Shown here: piece after piece, positions 6,689 through 14,080 of the stretch
Numbering within the stretch: position 1 is the first letter of the stretch
Layout of the letters: every line of letters starts with the position of its first letter
Assembly: GCA_036510735.1 (NCBI GenBank)
Contig: DATCDK010000091.1
Span: forward strand, 1 to 20,593
DNA length: 20,593 bases
Reading direction: 5' to 3'
Source: PALSA-607 sp036510735
GTDB taxonomy: Bacteria > Actinomycetota > Actinomycetes > Acidothermales > Acidothermaceae
Program-made: the position numbers and the translations under genes
The notes under the pieces: generated by a model
What the model saw: the letters and a program-made list of their open reading frames with translations, nothing else
Database searches by the model: none
Told to the model about the DNA's origin: nothing

Positions 6689-7522
6689 TCAGCTGTAGGA
6701 GTGCTCAGTGTCGGGGTAATCGCGTGACTTCACGTCGTCCGCGAATCGCTTTGCCGCATCGAGCAGGACACCGCGCACATCCGCGTAGGGCTTCACAAAT
6801 TTGGGGACAGCGCCGGAAGCGGCGGTTCGCATGCCTGCCATGTCGGTCCAGACGAGCACCTGGGCGTCACACTCCGGGCCAGCGCCGATGCCGATCGTCG
6901 GGACGGACAGCTCGGCAGTGACTCGCTTCGCGAGGTCACTGGGCACCATCTCGAGCACGACGGCGAAAACGCCGGCGGCCTGCAACGCGACTGCGTCATC
7001 GATGATGCGCTCGGCGTCGGTGCCGCGACCCTGCACCCGATAGCCGCCGAGGCCGTAGACGCTTTGCGGTGTGAAGCCGATGTGGCCCATGACGGGAATT
7101 CCGGCGTCGACCACCGTGCGTGCGTGCTCCGCAACCCGCGCGCCGCCCTCGAACTTCACCGCGTGCGCGCCGGCTTCCTTCATGAACCGCACGGACGTCT
7201 CGAGGGCCTGTTGCGGTGACAGCTGATACGAGCCGAACGGCAGGTCGGCCACCACCAGGGCGGTCTGGGTGCCGCGGACCACGGCGCGAACAAGCGGCAA
7301 CAGTTCGTCGACGGTCACTGAGACGGTGTCGGGATAGCCGAGGACATTGTTCGCCGCGGAATCGCCGACCAGCAGCACGTCGATGCCGGCCGCCTCGAAG
7401 ATGCCGGCGGTGAGTTGGTCGTAGGAGGTGAGCATCGCCCACCGCTGGCCCGCATCCTTGCGCTTTTGGAGTTCGAGGACACCCAGTCGGGAATTCTGGG
7501 GGCGGATCGGAGCAGCATTCAT
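6689..7522 (-). CDS. panB: 3-methyl-2-oxobutanoate hydroxymethyltransferase (ketopantoate hydroxymethyltransferase)
   Basis: PanB makes ketopantoate from 2-oxoisovalerate and methylene-tetrahydrofolate, the first committed step of pantothenate and CoA synthesis. The 277-residue product is full length for the family. It shows the metal ligands Asp54 (LVGDSAANN) and Asp93 (ADLPFGSYQ), the FEGG region (KFEGGARV, about 123-130), GHIGFTPQSV and the catalytic Glu191 in LEMVP. It ends with GIGAGPECDAQVLV and a C-terminal KPYADV segment. It lies 56 bp downstream of nadE on the same strand, so the two probably form a cofactor-biosynthesis operon. The leader contains a small GGGT..ACCC palindrome (7523-7534) right before the ATG; the only ribosome-site-like bases (AAAGG) are rather far upstream. 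Confidence 0.97.
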   Translation of the reverse strand: MNAAPIRPQNSRLGVLELQKRKDAGQRWAMLTSYDQLTAGIFEAAGIDVLLVGDSAANNVLGYPDTVSVTVDELLPLVRAVVRGTQTALVVADLPFGSYQLSPQQALETSVRFMKEAGAHAVKFEGGARVAEHARTVVDAGIPVMGHIGFTPQSVYGLGGYRVQGRGTDAERIIDDAVALQAAGVFAVVLEMVPSDLAKRVTAELSVPTIGIGAGPECDAQVLVWTDMAGMRTAASGAVPKFVKPYADVRGVLLDAAKRFADDVKSRDYPDTEHSYS

Positions 7523-7578
7523 GGGTATAGACCCAACCTTTCAGGCCTCGAGTCGCCGTTCGGCGTACCTGGGCACCT

Positions 7579-9378
7579 TCATTCTCGCACGGACTTGCCG
7601 GCTTCGGCGGACGGTTCGCGCCACCGGTTCGTGATCGGCAGGCGGCGGTCGCGGCCGAAGTTGCGGCCGCTGATTTTCGGTCCGGGTGGGTACTGGCGCC
7701 GCTTGTACTCCGAGCCATCGACGAGCCGAATCACCCGATCGACGACGCCCGGGTCACGCCCGGCAGCAACGAGAGCGTCGCGACCGAGGTCGTGCTCGAT
7801 GTAGCCTTCGAGCACGCGATCGAGGACCTCGTAGTCGGGCAGCGAGTCGCTGTCGAGTTGGTCGGGGCGCAGTTCGGCCGACGGGGGCTTGTCGATCGAG
7901 TCCTGCGGGATCGGCGGTTGCGAGCCGGTGGTTACCTGCGCATTGCGCCACCGCGCCAGCCGCCACACCAATGTCTTCGGCACATCCTTGATCGGAGCGA
8001 ATCCGCCGGCCGAATCGCCGTACAGCGTCGAGTAGCCCGTCGCTAGCTCGCTCTTGTTGCCGGTCGTCAATACGAGGTAGCCGTGCTCGTTCGACAACCC
8101 CATGAGAATCGTGCCGCGCACGCGAGCCTGCAGATTTTCGGCGGCCAGCCCATGCAGCTCGACGTCCTTTTCAAACGCGGTGACGATGTCGCCGATCGGT
8201 ACCACCGTGTGGGTAGTGCCCTGTCGGCGCGCGAGTTCCGCGGCGTCGGCCAACGAATGTTCGCTCGACCAGCGGCTGGGCAACGCCACGGTGTGCACGG
8301 CATCGGCGCCGAGCGCATCGACCGCAATCGTTGCAACGAGCGCCGAGTCGATACCACCGGAGAGTCCGAGCACGACCGACGCGAACCCGTTCTTGCGGAC
8401 GTAGTCGCGTGTCGCACTCACCAGCGCGCCGTAGACCTCGGCTTCGGGACCCAGCGCCGGCGCGAGCCCACCTGGCAACGCGTCGTAGTGCGGCAGCGGC
8501 GGGGTGCGCAGGTCAATACGGTTGATGTGCATGAACGTGCCATCGCGGACATCGACACTGCCAATGCGATCGTCGACGGCCGCGGGCAACGCCAGATCGG
8601 CGACGACAAGGCCTTCCTCGAAGCGCGGGGCTCGAGCCAGCGGTTGACCGGCGGAGGTCACGACAAACGAGTCGCCGTCGAACACCAACTCGTCTTGGCC
8701 GCCGACCATGTTGACGTAGGCAAGCGTCGCGTTTGCTTCGGCGGCGCGACGCTGCGCGAGCCGCAGACGAACGTCTCCCTTGCCGCGTTCGAACGGCGAG
8801 GCGTTGATATTGACGACGAGTCCGGCGGTTGCATGACCTGCTGCGGTCAGCGGCCCGCCGTCCTGCCATAGGTCTTCACACACGGTCATGACAATGTCGA
8901 TGCCGAGGTGCCGCACCACAGGAAGTTGGTCACCGCGACTGAAATAGCGGAGCTCATCGAAGACGCCGTAGTTGGGTAAGTGGTGCTTCGCATAGCGGGC
9001 GACGACCTGACTGCGAAACAGGAATGCTGCGGCGTCGCAGGGCAACTGGTGCGCGGCGTTGTCCGACCTGGAAACCGAAACGCTCGCGATGCGGTGCGGC
9101 CTTTCGAGGTACCCGACGATGACCCCGAGCTCGCCAAGGCCGACGGCGGCGAGTCGGGCCGCCAGGTTTTGGATCAGGGTCGCCGACGCCTCGATGAAGG
9201 ACTCTCGCAACACCAGGTCTTCGGGCGGGTAACCGGTCAGCATCATTTCCGGAAACGCGACCACGTGGGCGCCGCGAGCGGCCGCCTGCTTCGACCAGGA
9301 AACGACAAGGTCTGCGTTGCCCGCGAGGTCGCCGACGACGGGGTCGACCTGCGCCAAGGCGAGTCTGAGCTGGGCCAC
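7579..9378 (-). CDS. nadE: Glutamine-dependent NAD+ synthetase
   Basis: The enzyme amidates nicotinic acid adenine dinucleotide to NAD+, using ammonia released from glutamine. The 599-residue product has an N-terminal nitrilase/CN-hydrolase glutaminase with the triad Glu44 (FPEMMLTGYPPEDL), Lys131 (YAKHHLPNYGVFDE) and Cys167 (TVCEDLW). The C-terminal ATP-pyrophosphatase domain carries the P-loop LGLSGGIDSALVAT (about 338-351). The LTTGNKSELATGY and YGDSAGGFAPIKDVPKT blocks of the NAD synthetase core follow. The C-terminus SEYKRRQYPPGPKI is typical. The GTG at 9376-9378 is chosen because a TACGCT box lies 6 nt upstream and no Shine-Dalgarno sequence exists, which predicts a leaderless mRNA. 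Its substrate glutamine links it to the divergent glnA2. Confidence 0.97.
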   Translation of the reverse strand: MAQLRLALAQVDPVVGDLAGNADLVVSWSKQAAARGAHVVAFPEMMLTGYPPEDLVLRESFIEASATLIQNLAARLAAVGLGELGVIVGYLERPHRIASVSVSRSDNAAHQLPCDAAAFLFRSQVVARYAKHHLPNYGVFDELRYFSRGDQLPVVRHLGIDIVMTVCEDLWQDGGPLTAAGHATAGLVVNINASPFERGKGDVRLRLAQRRAAEANATLAYVNMVGGQDELVFDGDSFVVTSAGQPLARAPRFEEGLVVADLALPAAVDDRIGSVDVRDGTFMHINRIDLRTPPLPHYDALPGGLAPALGPEAEVYGALVSATRDYVRKNGFASVVLGLSGGIDSALVATIAVDALGADAVHTVALPSRWSSEHSLADAAELARRQGTTHTVVPIGDIVTAFEKDVELHGLAAENLQARVRGTILMGLSNEHGYLVLTTGNKSELATGYSTLYGDSAGGFAPIKDVPKTLVWRLARWRNAQVTTGSQPPIPQDSIDKPPSAELRPDQLDSDSLPDYEVLDRVLEGYIEHDLGRDALVAAGRDPGVVDRVIRLVDGSEYKRRQYPPGPKISGRNFGRDRRLPITNRWREPSAEAGKSVRE

Positions 9379-9384
9379 ATGACC

Positions 9385-9390
9385 AGCGTA
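9385..9390 (-). promoter_or_regulatory. Candidate -10 box for leaderless nadE mRNA
   Basis: Minus-strand TACGCT matches TANNNT and ends exactly 6 nt before the nadE GTG, so the predicted first transcribed base is the G of the start codon. There is no clear -35 hexamer 16-18 nt upstream. Confidence 0.45.
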
Positions 9391-9424
9391 GTTGGGGGTT
9401 CAGGCACCCGTCGTCCGGCGCGGC

Positions 9425-9440
9425 GTAATACCGAAGTAAC
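9425..9440. promoter_or_regulatory. GlnR-box-like site between nadE and glnA2
   Basis: The minus strand reads GTTAC, six bases, ATTAC. This fits the actinobacterial GlnR pattern of two GTNAC-type half-sites 6 bp apart, with one deviation in the second half. The centre lies about 54 bp upstream of the predicted nadE transcription start and about 30 bp upstream of the glnA2 ATG, where it overlaps possible glnA2 -10 boxes (TAACGT at 9437-9442). The sequence match is direct; binding by GlnR is inferred. Confidence 0.4.
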
Positions 9441-9462
9441 GTGATATCGAGAGGATCACACC

Positions 9463-10824
9463 ATGGATAAACAGACCGAGTTCGTGCTGCGCACCCTTGA
9501 GGAGCGCGACATCCGCTTCGTGCGGTTGTGGTTCACGGATGTGCTCGGCTTCCTGAAGTCGGTTGCCGTTGCACCGGCTGAGCTCGAAGGCGCCTTTGCC
9601 GAAGGCATCGGGTTCGACGGTTCGGCCATCGAGGGATTCGCCCGGGTCTACGAGGCGGACATGCTGGCCAAACCAGACCCCGCGACGTTCCAGATCCTGC
9701 CCTGGCGATCGGAGTCGCCCGGAACTGCTCGCATGTTCTGCGACATCTTGATGCCCGACGGATCGCCGAGTTGGGCCGACTCCCGCTACGTACTGAAGCG
9801 CGCACTCGCCCGCGCGTCTGAGCTCGGATTCACCTTCTACACCCACCCGGAGATCGAGTTCTTCCTCTTCGAGCGCGCGCCGAAGCCAGGCGAGGCGCCG
9901 GTGCCGGCCGACTCAAGCGGGTACTTCGACCACACGCCGCACGGCGTCGGGCACGACTTTCGCCGGCAAGCGATCACGATGCTCGAATCGATGGGCATCT
10001 CGGTCGAGTTCAGCCACCACGAAGGTGCGCCAGGACAGCAGGAGATCGATCTGCGCTACGCCGACGCGCTGACCACCGCCGACAACATCATGACGTTCCG
10101 GCAGGTCATGAAGCAGGTCGCGCTCGAGCAAGATGTCTACGCCTCGTTCATGCCTAAGCCGTTCACTGAGTTCCCCGGCTCTGGCATGCACACCCACCTG
10201 TCGCTGTTCGAGGGTGACCGCAACGCGTTCTTCGAGGCGGGTGCGCAGTACCAACTGTCGAAGACAGCACGCGCGTTCATCGCGGGCATCTTGGCGCACG
10301 CGTCGGAAATCACCGCCGTCACCAACCAGTTCGTCAACAGCTACAAGCGGTTGTGGGGCGCGACCTCGCTTTCTGCGGGTGCTGGCGGTGAGGCCCCGTC
10401 GTATGTGTGCTGGGGTCACAACAACCGGTCGGCGCTCGTGCGAGTGCCGATGTACAAGCCGCTGAAAGGCAACTCGACCCGCGTCGAGATCCGGTCGCCA
10501 GACCCGGCATGCAATCCCTATCTCGCGTTCGCGCTGCTCCTTGGCGCGGGACTGAAAGGCATCGAGGAGGGGTACGACCTTCCCGAGGGTGCCGAAGACG
10601 ACGTATGGGCGCTCACCGAAGCCGAACGCCGTGCCATGGGCATCAAGCCGCTCCCGGCATCGCTCGCCGAAGCCATCGCTGTCATGGAGACCTCCGAATT
10701 GGTCGCGAACGTGCTCGGCGAGCACGTGTTCGACTTCTTCCTGCGCAACAAGCGCGAGGAGTGGGCCGACTACCAGCGCCAGGTCACCGCGTACGAGCGC
10801 GATCGGTACCTGCCGATCCTCTAG
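9463..10824 (+). CDS. glnA2: Type I glutamine synthetase GlnA2 (or gamma-glutamylpolyamine synthetase)
   Basis: The 453-residue protein is a full-length glutamine synthetase. It has an N-terminal beta-grasp domain (VRLWFTDVLGFLKSV, then GIGFDGSAIEGF) and the metal site THPEIEFFLF (about 127-136). The nucleotide loop is GSGMHTHLS (239-247), and NNRSALVRVP and RVEIRSPDPACNPYLAFA follow. It aligns with mycobacterial and streptomycete GlnA2. At the place where adenylylated enzymes have Tyr in NLY, this protein has Trp382 (EDDVWALTEAER), so GlnE cannot modify it there. Streptomyces GlnA2 has been reported to glutamylate polyamines, so that activity is possible here. GAGAGGA at 9449-9455 lies 7 nt before the ATG. 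The last 24 bp are duplicated upstream of glnE, and the 3' end overlaps the hydrolase gene by 41 bp. Confidence 0.97.
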   Translation: MDKQTEFVLRTLEERDIRFVRLWFTDVLGFLKSVAVAPAELEGAFAEGIGFDGSAIEGFARVYEADMLAKPDPATFQILPWRSESPGTARMFCDILMPDGSPSWADSRYVLKRALARASELGFTFYTHPEIEFFLFERAPKPGEAPVPADSSGYFDHTPHGVGHDFRRQAITMLESMGISVEFSHHEGAPGQQEIDLRYADALTTADNIMTFRQVMKQVALEQDVYASFMPKPFTEFPGSGMHTHLSLFEGDRNAFFEAGAQYQLSKTARAFIAGILAHASEITAVTNQFVNSYKRLWGATSLSAGAGGEAPSYVCWGHNNRSALVRVPMYKPLKGNSTRVEIRSPDPACNPYLAFALLLGAGLKGIEEGYDLPEGAEDDVWALTEAERRAMGIKPLPASLAEAIAVMETSELVANVLGEHVFDFFLRNKREEWADYQRQVTAYERDRYLPIL

Positions 10825-12862
10825 GGCGCCGCGCGTCGAGGCGGAGAGTGGCCGGCAGTCCTAGGACTGATGTCGGTGTATCGCCTGACGGGTCATGTGT
10901 GACGTGCACTCGGTTTCCGGCGATCATCACGCCGTCGACGTCCAGGGCACCGAAGGTTGCGCCCCGAAGCGGAGCGATCTCGACGCCGCCGGCAGGAACG
11001 TCGGGCCGCAGCCCGAGCAACGCCGTGATGATCGCCACAGCGCTAGCGGCAGCCCAGGCCTGAGGTCGGCAGGCGGCCGGGTACGGAATGGGCGACGGAT
11101 GCCCGCTGTACAGCTCCGGGAGCCGGAACTCGAAGCGTTCCGACGCATCGACGACGCCCAGTGCCAGACTTGCCGCGATCTCGTCGTGTCCCGTCGCGGC
11201 GAGTCCGAGGATCGTGATGGCAGTGTCATGCGGCCACACACAGCCGCCGTGATAGCTCAACGGGTTGTAGCGCGGCGACTTGGCGGTCATCGTTCGCAGG
11301 CCGGCACCTGAGTTCATGTCTGGCTGAGCCAGCCGGTTCGCCACCAGGCTGCACTCCCCGTCGTCGAGCATGCCGCTGCTAAGTAGGTGGCCGATGTTGG
11401 ACGACACGGTGTCGACCCGACGCTTGTCGCGGTCAAGTGCAATCGCGGGGTACCTATCGCTGCCGGTCCCGACCCAGAACGCCTCGCGGAACCGCAGCCG
11501 AAGGCGGTCCGCCCAGGCTCGCCATTCGTCGCCACCTTCGCGGTCGAACGCGTCGAGCAGGTCCGCGGCTTTCACCGCCGCCTCGTACGCATAGCCCTGC
11601 ACTTCGCAGAGCGCGATCGGTGATTGCGCGAGGCGACCGTCAAGCCACTGCACCGAATCGTTGGAGTCCTTCCAGCCCTGGTTCGACAATCCGTGCGCGG
11701 ACGGCGGGCGATACTCGAGGAACCCGTCACCGTCGGAGTCGGCGTCATCGCGCATCCAGGCGAGCGCACGCTCGAGATGGGGCAGCAGTTCGGCGACCTC
11801 CGCCGCCGGCAGACCCCAACGCCACGCGTCTGCCAGCAGGCAGATCCACAGTGGCGTCGCGTCGACCGTGCCGAAGTAGACCGGCGGGAGGTCGAGGTCG
11901 GAGGCGAGTTCGGCGCGCCGTACTTCGTGCAGGATCTTGCCCGGTTCCTCGCTGCGCCCTGCGTCGGTGAGAGTGCCCTGGCGACGGGCCAGCGTGCGCA
12001 GCGTTGACGCTGCAAGCTCCGTGCCGAGCGGTAGCAGGAACCGCGCCGTCCACAGCGAGTCGCGGCCGAAGAGGGTGAGGAACCAGGGACTCCCTGCACC
12101 GACGAAGCGGTCCCGCGGCGCAAGCGGATCGGCCAGCAAGAGTCCTTCGAGATCGGTCAGGCCGCGCTCGACCAACCGCCCCAATCGATGGTCGCCTGCC
12201 GTGACCCGCAGCGGTGACCATGCAGGACCGCTCTGGTCTGGCGCATCGAACAGCGCGGGCCTGGCCTGGTCGCAGGTCACCGCCACGACGACCTGCCAGG
12301 TCGCGCCGGGTGGTACGTCGATCAGCCACCCCAGGACGCGGCCGTCCTGCTCGTCCGGGGCCGGATCGCAGTCGACGGCGACTGCTGTTTCGGCGTCCGA
12401 CCAGTGCAAGCCCGCTGCAGTCGGGTTGACCGGCGGGCTGGTGCTCACGGTGCCTGCTTTGACGGCCGACATCGTGGCCAGATCGCCGCCGCAGCGGAGC
12501 TGAATCGTCGTCGACACCCCGGTGGTGCTGTGGTTGTGGAGGGACACGATTTCGCGTAGCCCGTCGCTGCCCACCTCGCGACGACGCTCGATGGTGACCG
12601 TGGGATCGGCGATCGGATCGCCCACGTTACGCGCGACGCCGACGAACCACGCCTCGTGCGCGCCGCGCATGCCTTTGGCGACTGGCGTCGGCGGAGCGCC
12701 GCCCACCAGGACCAGGAGCTCGTTTACCAGCCTGCGGTCGGAGTAGTACAGGCCGGCCGCGCCGCCCGGCCTGATCTGGCCATCGGCCTCCGACAGCGCG
12801 AGCGTCGGCGCGCGCACGCAAGTGACGAGGTCGTGCAGATAGGGCTGCTGGTTTCGCACCAT
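10784..12862 (-). CDS. Amylo-alpha-1,6-glucosidase / glycogen-debranching-type glycoside hydrolase
   Basis: The product has about 692 residues and no signal peptide, so it should act in the cytosol on imported or stored alpha-glucans. The N-terminal beta-sandwich (about 10-200; LYYSDRRLVNELLVLVGG) matches the bacterial debranching-enzyme N-domain. The rest is an (alpha/alpha)6 barrel with the family blocks GSPWFLTLFGRDSLWTARF (258-275), YFGTVDATPLW, SNQGWKDSNDSVQW (393-406), EVQGYAYEA and NPLSYHGGCVWPHDTAI (533-549). The ATG at 12860-12862 is preferred, with GAGGG 10 nt upstream; a longer frame to 13024 crosses the promoter region. The last 13 residues (RGSAGTDRARTR region) are encoded antisense to the end of glnA2 and look like an acquired extension. 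The gene is divergent from a LacI regulator. The exact bond specificity is not proven. Confidence 0.92.
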   Translation of the reverse strand: MVRNQQPYLHDLVTCVRAPTLALSEADGQIRPGGAAGLYYSDRRLVNELLVLVGGAPPTPVAKGMRGAHEAWFVGVARNVGDPIADPTVTIERRREVGSDGLREIVSLHNHSTTGVSTTIQLRCGGDLATMSAVKAGTVSTSPPVNPTAAGLHWSDAETAVAVDCDPAPDEQDGRVLGWLIDVPPGATWQVVVAVTCDQARPALFDAPDQSGPAWSPLRVTAGDHRLGRLVERGLTDLEGLLLADPLAPRDRFVGAGSPWFLTLFGRDSLWTARFLLPLGTELAASTLRTLARRQGTLTDAGRSEEPGKILHEVRRAELASDLDLPPVYFGTVDATPLWICLLADAWRWGLPAAEVAELLPHLERALAWMRDDADSDGDGFLEYRPPSAHGLSNQGWKDSNDSVQWLDGRLAQSPIALCEVQGYAYEAAVKAADLLDAFDREGGDEWRAWADRLRLRFREAFWVGTGSDRYPAIALDRDKRRVDTVSSNIGHLLSSGMLDDGECSLVANRLAQPDMNSGAGLRTMTAKSPRYNPLSYHGGCVWPHDTAITILGLAATGHDEIAASLALGVVDASERFEFRLPELYSGHPSPIPYPAACRPQAWAAASAVAIITALLGLRPDVPAGGVEIAPLRGATFGALDVDGVMIAGNRVHVTHDPSGDTPTSVLGLPATLRLDARRPRGSAGTDRARTR
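10801..10824. repeat. 24-bp direct repeat, left copy (3' end of glnA2)
   Basis: The last eight codons of glnA2 including TAG (DRYLPIL, stop) match 17546-17569 with one mismatch (T10803 versus C17548). The last 21 bases are identical. Nearby, GCGTCGAGGCG at 10833-10843 also resembles GCGTCAAGGCG at 17569-17579 (10 of 11), as if the duplicated stretch had once been longer. Confidence 0.9.
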
Positions 12863-12893
12863 AACGCTTTCACCCTCACATCTCGCCGCCCTC

Positions 12894-12922
12894 TTGACAG
12901 CGACAGTAGGCGAGGTCAGGCT
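12894..12922 (+). promoter_or_regulatory. Candidate promoter for the LacI regulator operon
   Basis: TTGACA at 12894-12899 is followed after 17 bp by CAGGCT at 12917-12922, one base off TANNNT. Both operator palindromes (12939-12948 and 12970-12983) would lie just downstream of the start site, where a bound repressor would block initiation or elongation. The -35 match is perfect and the -10 is mediocre. Confidence 0.4.
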
Positions 12923-12923
12923 G

Positions 12924-12952
12924 ACGCTACCCCCGATATGAACGTTCAACAA
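12924..12952 (-). promoter_or_regulatory. Promoter of the debranching hydrolase with embedded operator
   Basis: On the minus strand, TTGTTG (12947-12952) and TAGCGT (12924-12929) are separated by exactly 17 bp. The palindrome TGAACGTTCA overlaps the -35 and the spacer, so repressor binding would occlude RNA polymerase. The predicted leader to the ATG at 12862 is about 55 nt. Confidence 0.5.
12939..12948. promoter_or_regulatory. LacI-type operator O1 (TGAACGTTCA)
   Basis: This is a perfect 10-bp palindrome with the central CG typical of LacI/CcpA-family operators. It shares the pattern TGAWCGWTCA with O2, 33 bp away centre to centre (about three helical turns). It overlaps the -35 and spacer of the hydrolase promoter. 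Confidence 0.6.
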
Positions 12953-12969
12953 ACAAACGGCGGCGAATT

Positions 12970-12983
12970 TTTGATCGATCAAA
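12970..12983. promoter_or_regulatory. LacI-type operator O2 (TTTGATCGATCAAA)
   Basis: This is a perfect 14-bp palindrome with central CG, 16 bp upstream of the LacI regulator's ATG and 8 bp before its Shine-Dalgarno sequence (AGGAGG at 12991-12996). The core TGATCGATCA matches O1 at all but the two W positions. It is a likely autoregulatory operator. Confidence 0.6.
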
Positions 12984-12999
12984 CGGCGACAGGAGGGAC

Positions 13000-14061
13000 A
13001 TGGCACGGGCTGGTTCTGACGCACAGACTCGCGGGCTGCCCGCGACTGTCGAGTCAGTCGCGAGACACGCGCTCGTGTCGCGGCAGACCGTGTCGAACGC
13101 GATGAACGCCCCCGGGCGGGTACGCCCCGACACCCTCGCGCGGGTGATGGCCTCCATCGACGAGTTGGGCTATCGGCCCAACCGAGTGGCGAGGTCGCTG
13201 CGCACCCGGTCGACCCGGATGCTGGGCTATCGCATCGAGCCTGCTCGCGATGGGGTCTCGAGTCCGGTTCTCGACCGCTTCGTGCACGCTCTTGCAGCGA
13301 CCGCGCGCGGCGCCGGCTATCACCTAGTGCTGTTCACGACGGACGACGAAACGACCGAGCTGGAAACCTACGACGACCTGATCCGTACCAATGCGGTCGA
13401 TGCATTCGTGCTGTCTGGGTTGCACTACGTCGACCCGCGCCAGCGGTGGCTCACCGAGCGCGGTGCTCCTTCCGTTGCGTTCGGTCGGTCGTGGGGGGTC
13501 GAGGATGACAGCCTTTGGGTAGACGTCGACGGTGCAGCGGGCACCGCACAGGCTGTCGACCATCTCGTCGAGGCCGGTCACCGTCGGATCGCGTTCGTCG
13601 GCTCACCCGCCGACAATGCGGTCGGAGATGACCGGCTCGACGGCTGGCGGACAGCGATGCGACGCCATGCACTGCCGACTCGGGACGCTTCGATACGCGG
13701 CGTCGACTCGCTCGAGACGGGCGCGCGTGCCACGGCGAAACTGCTCGACGCTGCGCAGCCGCCGACCGCCATCGTGTGTGCCAGTGACACCCTCGCGGCC
13801 GGCTGTCTGCACCAGGCCGCCGCGACCGGGCTCCAAGTCGGCCGCGACATCGCCCTCGTGGGCTTCGACGACAGCCAGGTGGCCGCCCTTCTTCAGCCGG
13901 GTCTCTCGAGTGTGCGGCAGCCCCTCGAAGAAGTTGGTTCCGAGATCGTGCGACTGCTCACCGCCGTCCTCGCGGGCGACGAACCCCGAGTTCCCCATGT
14001 TCTGCTCACGCCGACGCTCGTCGTCCGTGAGAGCAGTGCCTTCCACCAGGTAGCACCGTAA
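13000..14061 (+). CDS. LacI-family transcriptional regulator
   Basis: The product is a 353-residue DNA-binding repressor. The N-terminal LacI helix-turn-helix is at about 15-60 (ATVESVARHALVSRQTVSNA), followed by the hinge-helix region NRVARSLRTR (61-70). A periplasmic-binding-protein-like effector domain covers about 75-340, with blocks GHRRIAFVGSPADN, AIVCASDTLAAGCL and ALVGFDDSQVAALLQPGLSSVRQP. These blocks are typical of sugar-sensing members. AGGAGG lies 3-4 nt before the ATG, which is a tight spacing. It is divergent from the hydrolase and 19 bp ahead of the sugar-binding protein on the same strand, so it probably controls both arms through the operators at 12939-12983. The effector is likely a glucan-derived oligosaccharide; this is inferred from context. 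Confidence 0.96.
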   Translation: MARAGSDAQTRGLPATVESVARHALVSRQTVSNAMNAPGRVRPDTLARVMASIDELGYRPNRVARSLRTRSTRMLGYRIEPARDGVSSPVLDRFVHALAATARGAGYHLVLFTTDDETTELETYDDLIRTNAVDAFVLSGLHYVDPRQRWLTERGAPSVAFGRSWGVEDDSLWVDVDGAAGTAQAVDHLVEAGHRRIAFVGSPADNAVGDDRLDGWRTAMRRHALPTRDASIRGVDSLETGARATAKLLDAAQPPTAIVCASDTLAAGCLHQAAATGLQVGRDIALVGFDDSQVAALLQPGLSSVRQPLEEVGSEIVRLLTAVLAGDEPRVPHVLLTPTLVVRESSAFHQVAP

Positions 14062-14080
14062 CCAGAAGGAAGCGACATCA

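Noticed and set aside
8083..8871. 262-codon plus-strand open frame inside nadE
   Set aside because: It is opposite the conserved NAD synthetase core and has no domain or upstream signal.
12863..13024. N-terminal extension of the debranching enzyme and of its frame into the regulator gene
   Set aside because: The extension would translate through the promoter and both operators and overlap the regulator start; the ATG at 12862 matches the domain start.
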